From positions 5,420,001 to 5,484,000 of the forward strand of contig CM064862.1 in NCBI GenBank assembly GCA_032719365.1: DNA of 64,000 nt, given 5' to 3'. Origin of the DNA: Prinsepia uniflora (lineage: Eukaryota; Streptophyta; Magnoliopsida; Rosales; Rosaceae). A program made the translations under genes and the position numbers. Of this stretch, positions 10,199 through 22,677 are shown piece by piece. Every line of letters begins with the position of its first letter. Within the stretch, counting starts at the first letter, position 1. The notes under the pieces are model-generated. The model had not been told where the DNA came from. It did not search any database and saw nothing but the letters and a program-made list of their open reading frames with translations.

Positions 10199-12287
10199 TT
10201 CATGCCGGTTCCCATAAACCGCCATGAACTTGGAAATCCATCTAGGGTCCCTGACCCGAAAGCATCAATGTAAAACAACTGGGTCTCGTGCCCGAACATA
10301 GGATACCAGCTGGGCACCGTGCCCGATATCTGAGGTCATATGCCTGAGACAAAATCAAATGAGTCTCATACTCGAGTTTATCCTTTTGAAAATCTAAAAC
10401 CATTTCATTTAGACCAATACAGAAATACAGACCCGTATAGGCGCCGTATATGGCTGAAACCTCGAAATACGTGCCTATACGTAACCACACATCCAAATGC
10501 ACTCATGGCATCACAAACAAGTATTTAAAACGTATAATAAGCATTTATGCATGCACCAATTTAGAAAACAAGGTCCACTCATAGACCGTCCGAGCTGCCG
10601 CCTCGATTTGCGTGCCATACGGCTCTCCCAAGCCAATCCGACCTCTCTGGGTCATCCTGACCTGTCCAAATCATATCCAAAGGTTACTAATAACCTATAC
10701 AAGTCCATATTAAGAACCCTAAACTTTCCCAGAAAAGTCAACTTGTCCCGTACACGTTTCCCGAGGTGAAAACCCTCAATTTGACCAACCTAACGATCTC
10801 CGATCGACCCGAAACCACCGACATTGGATCCGGATCGTAGAAACCCTTAAAATGAAACTGGGCTCACTCAAAACACTGTTCACACGTGCCCCCACACGCT
10901 GAAAAGTCAACACTGATGTCAGCATGACGTCATCACTAACAGCCTCTGAAAGTGACACGTGTCACGCTCCCATTGGCCCTCTATCTGACATGTTAGCTGA
11001 CATTGTCAGACCTGAAAATGCTGACATCATCCATGTCCTCAATCCGGGTCTGCAATCCGGGTCGCCGTGACCCGCGGCTTGACCTGGTCGGTTCTCCACC
11101 GTCCGACCACCAAAATGCCTCCCGTTTGTCCCATTCTCATCGTCTCATCCTCCCCAACAGATCCCTCAACCCAGAAATTAAAAACAAACGTTGGAGATTA
11201 CCTGTTGGACGTCGAACAGCAAGCTCGAGTTTTCCCCGGTCGATATCTCACGTTTTCGGCCACCATTCTCCTCGAATCCAAGCTCAGTGGACTCGTCTCA
11301 CTCCCTAGGACGTACTGGAATCGACCAACCCGTTCGACACCCACCAAAACGCCATCCACCATTTTTGACCCGTAACCAAGCTCACGGGTTCACTCCGCCG
11401 CGGCCTCCACCCTGGGCCACCGTCCAGCCTCTCAGTCCTCAGCCCCTCAACACTCTCTCACGGTCATGTTCAGCTCAGATAATAGGTGGTGGTGTGGTGT
11501 TTGTGTTTGAAAATGAAGAATGAATATGGAGGGGGGTTTCGGGTTATGAGGAAAATGGAAAAGATGATAATGATGTTTGATGGCTGATGAGAGAAGTGAG
11601 GATTAGATGAGATGAGTGGTGTGGATTGATTGAGGGATGGAATGGATGGCTAGGATTAGAGATGAGTTAATTGGATTAATTATAAAATATTAAATTAATA
11701 TTATTTAATTAAGTTAGATCCCCTTTTTAGGGAGAAAGGCCAATGGGATGAGTGACACTTGTCACTCATCCATGGGACCCATCTAAATATCTAGCCCAAT
11801 CAGATTTTGCCAAATCATCACCGTCTCGAAGTACGTGCATAGTGAAATCGAACTTCCGTGACCTATACCTTCCTCGTTCGAAGTCCGATTCCAGCATGCC
11901 GCCTGCCTATGGATTCGTATCGTCCCGATCTACGTAACGGTCTTCGGCCCTTGTCCATCGGACCTCTCGATAAAAAAGTCAACATTTGACCCCTTTTAAC
12001 CGAAATTACCAAAATGTCCCTAAACTTCCGAACGTCATAACTTCCTCCTCGAACGTCGGAATTGAACGTACCACCTGTCTATGAACTCGTGACGTCACGA
12101 ACTACGTCACAGTCATCGGTTAAAGTCCGTTTGACTACCAGAATGAAAAGTCAACATTTTACCCACGCTAGGGGTAAAACGGTCACTTTGCATCGTTCGT
12201 CTGATTTCGCCCTACTAATCACGGATTAACCTCCCTAATCATGATTAGTCACTAATCTAATCTAGGAATTTGGGACGGGTCGTTACA

Positions 12288-15200
12288 ATCTTCCCTCCTT
12301 AATTAATTTCGTCCTCGAAATTCCAACCTACCTAATTCTAGCCGTTCTTCCCTCCTTAATTTAGTTTCGCTCTCGAAACTCCAACTATCCTGATTCCACA
12401 TCCACCTCGTGGAAATAATTCGATCTACCTCGTAACACGTGTACGCTAGTACACCCACTAACCAGAACGATACTTACTCGTCTGCAGCCAGACGTGCCAC
12501 TAACGCTCTCGTCGTATCGACTACACTCGACCACGTCGAATGATGGTAATCGTACGCTCCGAATTGACACTACTTGTCAAATTTACCATTTCATTGACAT
12601 AAACAACTCGACGGTTCCTTTCTCAATCACTAACTATCCTGACGTCTGCTCTCACTGGGAGTCACCAAACCGCACTCAATGATCCACACTGACACCTCCA
12701 ACAAACTATCACCACTTGACAGTCGTCAATCGAAAACTGACACTATACCCATTTGTGGTTACACTAACCACCAACTCACTCAACCTGAGTATACGCATAC
12801 CAACAAAATACTCGACCTGTGTGTAACTAGACCCATCAGAAATACCATGATCCAACACACAGTATCCAATGTCCAGTCCACGTCCTCGACTAATCCAATG
12901 GTATCGGAACTAAGCCGACTACCAATACGCTCACCAACGTACCACTGGTATAACCTATATATCGTCACCAGACACCACAAGTCTGCCCGGTATCGTACCT
13001 CGAACTACGTACAAGGTACGTACATCTACCCATCAATCAGCCTACCACCATCTAGGTTGTAGCCAATCACGTTTCAGTTATGGAGTTCACTTGTCCAATC
13101 CAGCATTAGACAAAACAAAACTCCAACCCATTATTCATTTCCAAATCCGAATCTGAATCCGCAATTTCGTAAGAAATCCCGAATTAAAACCCAGAAATCA
13201 TATCCATAATCATGTCCAAATTCGAATCCGAAATCATCATTCCGTAAACTAGTATTAGGAATAACCATTCCGAACCCATATCCATAAAAGAAAATCCACA
13301 GTCAAGCTCTAGAACCAAATCCTGAATCGTCACCCAGAATCCGATTCCAAAACCCAAATCCAGAAATCCTCTTTCAAGTTCCAAAATCAAATCCTGAATC
13401 GTCATCCAGAAATCTGATTCAAAAACCTGAAATCTCGTTCTCGTCTACCTAGACGCACCAAAACCGAACCTATCGGTTACCTGCTCAACTGATTACCATA
13501 TTACCATCGATTGACTTCCTAGAGAAGTCAATCTCAACATCCACACATCTAAACTGACAAAATCCGACCTCATCGGACACTTACTCACCTGAGTAATATA
13601 CCATATGGGATTTACCTCGAAAAGAAGTTCAGTCCCAATATCTCAACTCAAACATCCAAGTAAGAGTGATAAACTCTCCATCTATCTGGATCATCAAGAT
13701 CACGATCCAGATCCATAACAATACCCAAATTCCAAAACCAATTCCCACATCAAAACAGATCAGTCAACGACGAGACACGCCGAGACTGTGGGTTCTCACT
13801 GATTACTTCGTATCGATCCTTGGCATTTCACCTAGAAAATCAAGGATGATACAACACGATGACATCAAAACTCAACCTACGTGAATGCAACCAAAACTCG
13901 CTGCATTCACCACGCCACGTAAACCAACATCGTCTACCACTAAGAACAAATGAGGAATCTCAGTCACCTAACTCCGAAATACCCAACTCTCCTGACGACC
14001 CAAGACAAATCCCGGGTTCACCAACCAAAACACGACCAATGTAATGGTGACAAAACCATCATCAACCGTCATCTGCCATCATCTACTATGGCAGAACCTG
14101 AGAAGTCACCCAAAATGACTTCGAAATACTCACTACTAATGCGGAAAACCCGCATTCCTCTCGTCACCTCAATCGCAAACTCTCGCAATTCCGAAATTCT
14201 AACCAGATTGGAAACAACATACTCGGACATCAACCACGTGTCCCCTAACCAATTTAACTCTATCCGTGATCCACTCCCGAACCACAGATACCAAACATAT
14301 GCCCATCTCGATGGAGTCATATCCCGACTCGTAACTCACCGTCATCACAATCACCAGCACCTGCACCAGCACCAACGCCAGTACCTGCACCAACGCATTA
14401 TCACCTGCACTAGTATCAGCACACAGGCATCCACACTAGTAGCAGCACACTAACATCAGTATCAGTATCAGCACACCGTGTGCAAACTGACAACCCTGGA
14501 TCTCCGCTCATACCGAGCGACGACCCCGTACCCCTGCTCGAATAGGAGAAACTCTGCCTCCGTCGTACCCAACAACTCTGGGTACAGTCCCCCTGACAAC
14601 TCATACGAGAAAGGAAACATCCCCTGAACGTCCCCGATTCCCAACAACCGTAACTACAACCATTCTCGGTAATAGTGCCTGCCACAGACTCGTGCAGACC
14701 TAAACACCAGATATCACTATCGAGATTCGCATCCAACGGAATCAATTGCTTGTACCAACTACTCTGTATCCCCGCTTCGGGATTCCATCGATAAGTACCA
14801 ACCCTGATAACTTGTCCAACCAAACTCTAACTAGTCGTAACTCGACTCAACCACTGTCGTCTACCAGGTCGCCCATGACCTTAGCTGCACCAACAATCCA
14901 TCACAACTACGATAGTACGAAGACCAACTAGGTCTAACCGATAAACATAACCCCCGACTGCAGAGTGCAGTCCCATCTCTAGAGCTGACATGACTCGACC
15001 GACAATCTCATCAAAGTCGAGACCACACGCCAACTCACCTTTCCGAACCATACATCCTACCATAGGATTCCACGATTACACATAGAGTTCCTCAGAACCC
15101 AACGACAACTGCCAACCGCTGTACACTCCACGAATTGACTGACTAAGCGGTCCCGACATCATAAAGATATCAATCCAATCCTACCGTCAAAACGATCCCA

Positions 15201-15530
15201 CGAAATCGTGAAGACGATCCCAACTAACCGTCACACGATCAAACCCCTTAAGTACGAATACGTTAATCCTTCCGTAGAGTCCCACACTATCAACCTTGAC
15301 AAAACTATGGCAACCCCAACATCTAGTGCCGAACCAAGACATTCTACGATACAGTCCTACTAACTATCGTACCAGCACCCTAACTATCAGGTTGATCACG
15401 AACTGCAGCCCATTGAGATATCACATCCTCGACCTACGTACATACTCCAAGAGCTACAAGGTTGCTCGAATAGAGACAACCCCGCTCTGATAAGTAATCA
15501 TACGAGCAATCCTATTCTCTAATACCACGT
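12288..15530 (-). mobile_element. Non-coding internal region of reverse LARD
   Basis: 3243 bp between the two LTRs. No frame gives a recognisable retroelement protein; the longest open stretches are under 170 codons and are made of simple repeats (for example the CACCAG-rich part near 14350-14470). The minus strand resembles the internal region at 57626-61306, for example 'gatgtc-ggaccgc' and 'ggtcatgg-gac' blocks at about 15150 and 14880 versus 58050 and 58208. It ends with ATTTCGAGGACGAAATT and the purine tract. Confidence 0.75.
15516..15527 (-). other. Primer binding site, initiator-Met type
   Basis: On the minus strand TGGTATTAGAGA follows the LTR end after three bases. It differs by one base in the core from TGGTATCAGAG, the complement of the 3' end of plant initiator tRNA-Met. 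Confidence 0.6.
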
Positions 15531-15583
15531 TGACAGGACCCATCCTAATCCTCCTGTGATTAGTGCGGGATGACCATGCTCCC

Positions 15584-15604
15584 GTCTGACACGAAGTGTC
15601 AGAC
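15584..15604 (-). other. LTR 3'-end stem-loop
   Basis: Perfect 9-bp stem GTCTGACAC / GTGTCAGAC with a 3-base loop, about 55 bp from the LTR end and 60 bp from the primer site. Confidence 0.65.
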
Positions 15605-15791
15605 AAGGGATATTTCCGACCTTTGCCCTCTCGGGCTATCAGAGTACGCCAGGATCCAGAGGAGGTATGTGATATCTCGGTCTCTGCTACAGTCCACATC
15701 CGATGTCAACCTGAAGGGCAGTCAAAACATTAAAAGCTGTGAGTGGACAAAACAAGAGTTTATAAAAACAGTTTAACGAGAAGACATTTAT

Positions 15792-18743
15792 TGTAACGAC
15801 CCGTCCCAAATTTCATGGTTAGATTAGTGACTAATCACGATTAGTGAGGCTAATCCGTGATTAGTAGAGCGAAATCGGACGAGCGGTACGAAATGACCGT
15901 TTTGCCCCTGATGGTGGCAAAACATTGACTTTTTAATCGGGCGGTCAAATGGACTTTGACCGATGACCGTGACGTAGTTCGTGACGTCACGAGTTCATAG
16001 ACAGGTGGCACGTTCAATTCCGACGTTCGAGGAGGAAGTTATGACGTTCGGAAGTTTAGGGGCATTTTGGTAATTTGGGTGAATAGGAGGTCAAAAGTTG
16101 ACTTTTTGATCGGGAGGTCCGATGGCCGAGGGCCGAAGACCGTTACGTAGATAAGGACGATACGAATCCGTAGACAGGCGGCACGTCGAATTCGGACGTT
16201 CGACGGTGAAGTTACGGTTCACGGAAGTTCCCGGTTACTATTCACGACGGCACGTTTTACGAGACAAAAAGTGCAGTTTTGTCTCTAGTGGGCTGAGATA
16301 TTTAATGGAGGCCCAATGGATGAGTGACAAGTGTCACCCATCCACTGGCCCTTAGCTTTCATTCATGCACCTCCCACCTGCATCGATCATTCATTTTCTT
16401 TGTTTCCAAACAACCCAACCCGTGTAAACCATCACCCAAATCCAACCCAACCTTATTTGATCGTGACTAAGAGGACCAGAGAGTGAGGAGAGGATGTGTG
16501 GATGCTGGTGGCCGGCCAAGGGCACGCCGCCGTGGACGGTGGAGCCGTGAAGCCCGAAAGGTATCGGTTTTAACCGATTTCAATCCATTTTTCATTTCTG
16601 TGGTTATGGGTCGATTTGGATGATTAGGATTGATTATTTAGGTTGCTAGGGGGTGATTAGTGAGGTTTTGGTGGTTAGGGACGGCTGGGAAGCCGTGGGG
16701 AGAAAAGGAGAAGTTTGAACCGTGAGGTTCAAACTTGGACCGTGTGATTTCGTGGGTTGTGATGGGTTTCGTTAATTGGGATGGATAGGAAACACAAAAA
16801 TAGGAATTTAGGAATTAAAATGGAAGAAAACGGATGAAAAATGAGGATTGTAGGACCCTGGACCGGTCACGCCGGTCCAGTTGCAGAAACGAACCGGACC
16901 GGCTGGTCTGAACCGGCCGTCGAGAGGTTGAAGGAGTACTGTTCACTGGCGCGTGGCTCCCACGCGCAGCCACTTCAGGCGGCGCGTGCGGGCGCGTGCT
17001 AGGGTTTTTGGGGATGTGTTCAACATACGAAATCATCTATTCAATGTAACGAACATTTTGAGACTGGTTTCGTGTCGATCGGACACCGTCTCCATATGTT
17101 TCGGGGCATCGGAAGGTTTAGGTTCGGGATTAAAAATAGTTAAAAATACGGGAAAATTACGGGGCTTTAGTGAGGGGTTATATAAGTAGTTAGTAACCCT
17201 CTAAATTAATTTGGACAGGTTTGGAAGTCCCGGTGATGGTGATCGGCTCGGGGAGCCGTATGGCACGCGTATCGAGACGCGGCTTCGGACGGTCTGTGAG
17301 TGGACCTTGTTTTCTAAATTGGTGCATGCATAAATGTTTATTATATGTTTTAAATACTTGTTTGTGATGCCATGAGTGCATTTGGATGTGCGGTTACGTA
17401 TAGGCACGTATTTCGAGGTTTCGGCCATATACGGTGCCTATACGGGGCTGTAGGTCTTTATTGGTCTAAATGAAATGGTTTTGGATTTCCAAATGGATTA
17501 TGAATATGATTTTATGATGTTGATTTGGATGCTTGTGAATTATATGGTTTCACATATTTCGAGGCGATTTACGTGCTTGCACGTAAGTCGAGGTTTTCCG
17601 GTTTTACACTGATTTTCCATACCTGGGGTTTTGGATATGATTTCATGAAATGGTTTTGGATTCGAAAAGGTAAACTCGGGTTCGAGACCCATTTGATTTA
17701 CGGAGTCGGGCCGGAGGCCCAGTTGGTTTACGAATCGGACTTGAGGTCCAGTTTGTATGTGGATTCGGGCCTAGGGCCCAGTTATGTATTACAAATGGTT
17801 TTTACGGGTCATGACGGTTTATGGGAACCGGCATGAACCCCTGAAATGGATTTACGGGTCATGACGGTTTATGGGAACCGACATGAACCCATGAAAGGAT
17901 TTTATGGTTCATGACGGCTTATGGGGGCCGGGCATGAATCCTGGAAAGGTTTCAAGAATGATTTCCAAAGGTTTTTCATATTCCATCCTTTATATATGAT
18001 TGTCTCCTCCGGGGAGGGTCGTTGGCCTGGGTGGACCCCGGAGTAGTCACGGAGCACTGACTGAGTGGAGTCGCCCCCCAGTTGGATTCCTTACTCTCAG
18101 GATGGGCATGGTTCATTACCTCCAGGGAGGGTCCTTGATCTACGGACATTGACCTGGGTGGACCCTGGAGAGACTTGGGTTTGAGACCCCGGTTAGCACA
18201 CGTGTAGCTTTATTTTACCGTGACAGGTTTTGGATATGAAATATATTGGATAAACATGGTTTAAATTGGTTTGGGAAACTGTGTTTTATGATGATAAATG
18301 GATTTGGGCTGAGATCCCACATATGCTTACTATGTTCGGGTTTTCTGTAAATTGGTTTTGGGCAGGAGCCCGTGTGACTTGTATTTATGGAACTTGGGGT
18401 TGTGACCCTATTTATGGATGTTTTAACATATATGATTGGATAAATGGTTTTACTATGCATGCATGCTTTTTAGTGGAGGGTATAAAGGTCTTCTTATGGA
18501 AATGTTTTTATAAATTCTTTATTTTTGTCCACTCACAACCTTTCTGTTTTTAATACCCTTCAGGTTAACAGCGGATGTGGACTGTAGCAGAGATCGAGAT
18601 ATCACATGCCTCCTCCGGATCCTGGCGTACTCTGATAGCCCGGGAGGGCAAAGGTCGGAAATATCCCTTGTCTGACACTTCGTGTCAGACGGGAGCAGGG
18701 TCATCCCGCACTAATCCCGGGGGGATTGGGATGGGTCCTGTCA
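15792..18743 (+). mobile_element. Solo LTR (2952 bp), TSD TTTAT
   Basis: Starts TGTAACGACCCGTCCC and ends GGGATGGGTCCTGTCA with TTTAT on both sides (15787-15791 and 18744-18748), and no internal region. Modules: paired TGACGT site 15970-15989; GC-rich inverted repeat about 16948-17000; GTGAGTGGAC 17296-17305; RY motif CATGCAT near 17324 and 18456; three GGGTCATGACGG palindromic units about 17808-17940; TATAAA 18481-18486; GTCCACTCAC 18527-18536; pyrimidine tract and CAG at 18561-18563; stem-loop 18670-18690. Confidence 0.92.
18670..18690 (+). other. LTR 3'-end stem-loop (type example)
   Basis: GTCTGACAC (18670-18678), loop TTC, GTGTCAGAC (18682-18690). TCCC before it and GGGA after it can pair across a TT bulge. 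The LTR ends 53 bp downstream. Confidence 0.7.
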
Positions 18744-21509
18744 TTTATACCCTTCACTAAAAAGTATGCATGCATTCGAAAACCATTTAACCAAAGAAAC
18801 CATATGTGGGAACTAAGCCCAAAACCAAGATTGAAAAAACCATAATGAAAATGACCATACGAGACTCAGCCCAAACCATAGTAAAACCACGTACACAGGC
18901 CACTGCCCAAAACCTGTGCATATCACATATCATATATCTCATATAGCATACATCATATATACATATAATTCACACAACCAATCCTGTTACGGTTTCCAAA
19001 GCTACGCGCGTGCTACCCAGGTCTCAATCCGAGTCTTTTCAAAGTCAAGATCAATGTCCGCAGACCACTGACCCTACCTGAGGTAATAGTAACCATAGCC
19101 TTCCTGAGAGTAAGGAACCCAACCGGGGGGGGGACTCCACTCAGTCGGTGCTCCGTGACTACTCCAGGGTCCACCCAGGCCAACGACCCTCCCCGGAGGA
19201 GATAGAACAAGTAAAGGAAGGTATATGAACATATATATACATAACATAAACATTCATGCCCGGTTCCCTTGAACCGTCATGATCCATAACATCCATTAAC
19301 CAGGGTTCATGCCGGTTCCCATAAATCGTCATGAACCAGAATGACCTGACAAAGGTTCATGCCGGTTCCCATAAACCGTCATGAACCACAATGACCTTTC
19401 CAGAGTTCATGCCGGTTCCCATAAACCGCCATGAACTTGGAAATCCATCTAGGGTCCCTGACCCGAAAGCATCAATGTAAACAACTGGGTCTCGTGCCCG
19501 AACATAGGACACCAGTTGGGCACCGTGCCCGATATCTAAGGTCATATGCCCGAGACAAAACCAAATGGGTCTCATACCCGAGTTTATCCTTTTGGAAATC
19601 CAAAACCATTTCATTTAGACCAATACAGAAATACAGACCTGTATAGCACCGTATAAGGCTGAAACCTCGAAATACGTGCCTATACGTAACCACACATCCA
19701 AATGCACTCATGGCATCACAAACAAGTATTTAAAACATATAATAAACATTTATGCATGCACCAATTTAGAAAACAAGGTCCACTCACAGACCGTCCGAGC
19801 TGCCGCCTCGATTTGTGTGCCATACGGCTCTCCCGAGCCAATCCGACCTCTCCGGTTCATCCTGACCTGTCCAAATCATATCCAAAGGTTAATACTAACC
19901 TATACAAGTCCATATTAAGAAACCTAAACTTTCCCAGAAAAGTCAACGTGTCCCGTACACGTTTCCCGAGGTGAAAAACCTCAATTTGACCAACCTAACG
20001 ATCTCTGATAGACTCGAAACCACCGCCATTGGATCCGGATCGTCGAAACCGTTAAAATGACACTGGGCCCACTCAAAACATTGTTTACACGCGCCCCCAC
20101 GTGCTGGTCAACGCGCTGAAAAGTCAACACTGACGTCATCACTGACAGCCTCTGAAAGTGACACGTGTCACGCTCCCATTGGCCCTCTGTCTAACATTGT
20201 CAGACCTGACAATGCTGATGTCATCCCTGACATGATGACGTCATCAGTCATCCCTGTCCTCAGTCCGGGTCTACAATCCGGGTCGCCGTGACCCGGAGCT
20301 TGACCCGGTCGGTTCTCCACCGTCCGACCACCAAAATGCCTCCCGTTTGTCCCATTCTCATCGTCTCATCCTCCCCAACAGATCCCTCAACCCAGAAATT
20401 AAAAACAAACGTTGGAGATTACCTGTTGGACGTCGAACAGCAAGCTCGAGTTTTCCCCCGTCGATATCTCACGTTTCCGGCCACCATTCTCCTAGAATCC
20501 AAGCTCAGTGGACTCGTCTCACTCCCTAGGACGTACTGGAATCGACCAACCCGACACCCACCAAAACGCCATCCACCATTTTTTACCCGTAACCAAGTTC
20601 ATGGGTTCACTCCGTCGCGGCCTCCACCGTGGGCCACCGTCTAGCCTCTCAGTCCTCAACCCCTCAACACTCTCTCACGGTCATGTTCAGCTCAGATAAT
20701 GGGTGGTGGTGTGGTGTTTGTGTTTGAAAATGAAGAATGAATATGGAGGGGGGTTTCGGGTTATGAGGAAAATAAAGAAGATGATAATGATGTTTGATGG
20801 CTGATGAGAGAAGTGAGGATTAGATGAGATGAGTGGTGTGGATTGATTGAGGGATGGAATGGATGGCTAGGGTTAGAGATGAGTTAATCGGATTAATTAT
20901 AAAATATTAAATTAATATTATTTAATTAAGTTAGATCCCCTTTTTAGGGAAAATGGCCAATGGGATGAGTGGCACTTGTCACTCATCCATAGGACCCACC
21001 TAAATATCTAGCCCAATCAGATTTTGCCAAATCATCACCGTCTCGAAGTACGTGCATAATGAAATCGAACTTCTGTGACCTATACCTTCCTCGTTCGAAG
21101 TCCGATTCCAGCATGCCGCCTGCCTATGGATTCGTATCGTCCCAATCTACGTAACGGTCTTCAGCCCTTGGCCATCGGACCTCTCGATCAAAAAGTCAAC
21201 ATTTGACCCCTTTTAACCGAAATTACCAAAATGTCCCTAAACATCCGAACGTCATAACTTCATCCTCGAACGTCGGAATTGAACGTACCACCTATCTATG
21301 AACTTGTGACGTCACGAACTACGTCACGGTCATCGTTCAAAGTCCGTTTGACAGTCAAAATGAAAAGTCTACGTTTTACCCACGCTAGGGGTAAAACGGT
21401 CATTTTGCATCTTTCTTCTGATTTCGTCCTACTAATCACGGATTAACCTCCCTAATCGTGATTAGTCACTAATCTAATCTAAGAATTTGGGATGGGTCGT
21501 TACATCATA

Positions 21510-22400
21510 CGTACTCGTACGTATAACCCATTCTAGGCACTTCCAGAGAAGATGCCAACTTGGGGCACACAGCCCCTAGGGATCACATCCCCGATATAGT
21601 CACGATATCGATCTCTAAACTAGTGTGCATACTACTCGGGGTCTCACTCCGAGTCTTCTCCCAGGAATCTTCATCTGGGAGGCTCAATCACTGGATCTAG
21701 TCTAAGCTCCCTCTCTAGAACTAGTCCACATATCTCTACGGAATCTGGTCTGGGGCCACAACATAATAAGTAACCACCACTCTTGGAACGGGATCCCTAT
21801 GGGGATACCCACTCTGGTCTGTGGATCGTGACTCTCCAGGTCGACGCTGGAGGAGACCATATAATCCATATGGAGGGTTCATTCATTTCAATTACTTCCT
21901 CTTTCTTTTTAAAAACACTTTTCAACTGGGTCTCGTACCCGATTCATTTGAACAGGATTCCTCGAATCCGATTCAAATAAATTTCACAGGCCTCGGCCTA
22001 AATCCTCAGTTCAATAGGGTCTCATGCCCGAATACAAATTTCACAAAACGAAATGGGACTAAAGCCCGATGTTACAATCAACTAGGCCCTAGGCCCGAAA
22101 CCACGACTAACTGGGCCACAAGCCCGAACCGTAAAGCAACGGGGCCTTAAGCCCGATTTTACAACCAATAGGGCCTCAAGCCCGATACTACAATCAAATG
22201 GGCCTCCAGCCCGAGATTACAACCAATTGGACTCTTAATCCGATCGTATAACTCAAATGGACCCCCGGTCCGATTCCTGGTCAAATCAAATGGACTCCAA
22301 GTCCGAGAGTTTGTAAATCAAATGAGCCTCATGACCGAGTTCATATTTCCAAATCCAAAATCCATTTATAAAATCCTCGTTAAAAACGTACAAGGAGCCA
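21510..22400 (-). mobile_element. Reverse LTR fragment (continuation of 6019-6611)
   Basis: Beyond the TCATA duplication the older reverse LTR resumes. On the minus strand it holds an array of short GGGCY...RGCCC-type units (about 22060-22300), the same module class as 'GGGCCAGGGGCCC' at 56573-56690. The LTR start is not found; sequence similarity fades at the AC microsatellite near 22400 and may go on to about 22750. Confidence 0.55.
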
Positions 22401-22414
22401 CCTCACTCACGGTT

Positions 22415-22418
22415 ACAA

Positions 22419-22475
<57 letters not shown>

Positions 22476-22495
22476 CTCATGACACTCCTCATGAC

Positions 22496-22581
<86 letters not shown>

Positions 22582-22677
22582 TCAGGGTTACAACTCACAC
22601 ACACGGTTACAACTCACTCACGGTTACAACTCACACACACACACACACACACACACACTCCTCATGACTTACACACA
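22415..22677. repeat. (AC)n microsatellite with higher-order interruptions
   Basis: Long CACACA runs are interrupted by repeated CTCCTCATGACTTACAC and GGTTACAACTCACACAC segments. The block is flanked by a short direct repeat (ACAAGGAGCCACCTCACT at about 22390 and 22685), consistent with slippage plus duplication. Any His/Thr-rich frame here is a by-product. Confidence 0.9.

Larger units (their letters stand above)
6617..12287 (-). mobile_element. 3' LTR of reverse LARD (interrupted)
   Basis: On the minus strand the LTR starts TGTAACGACCCGTCCC at 12287 right after a purine tract. It carries the paired TGACGT site at 12090-12109, the GGATGAGTGACA palindrome near 11750, the inverted 10-mers at 10573-10582 and 6825-6834, and the terminal stem-loop at 6670-6690. 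A solo LTR is inserted at 7485-10198. It has three visible TTCATGCCGG-type palindromic units, against four in the 5' LTR. Confidence 0.85.
6617..21504 (-). mobile_element. Complete non-autonomous LARD with two nested solo LTRs
   Basis: A full reverse-oriented element flanked by the 5-bp target duplication TCATA (6612-6616 and 21505-21509). Parts: 5' LTR 15531-21504, primer site 15516-15527, internal region 12288-15530, purine tract next to 12287, 3' LTR 6617-12287. Each LTR was later entered by one forward solo LTR. Without these the LTRs are about 3.0 kb. The last bases of the 3' LTR have drifted (three changes from TGACAGGACCC), and the LTRs differ at many places, so the insertion is much older than the one at 54618. 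Confidence 0.85.
15531..21504 (-). mobile_element. 5' LTR of reverse LARD (interrupted)
   Basis: Starts on the minus strand at 21504 with TGTAACGACCCATCCC and ends at 15531 with GGTCCTGTCA. A forward solo LTR sits at 15792-18743. The LTR includes four TTCATGCCGG-type palindromic units (about 19254-19440), the paired TGACGT site at 21307-21326, GTCCACTCAC at 19778-19787 with its inverse at 15739-15748, and the terminal stem-loop at 15584-15604. Confidence 0.85.
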
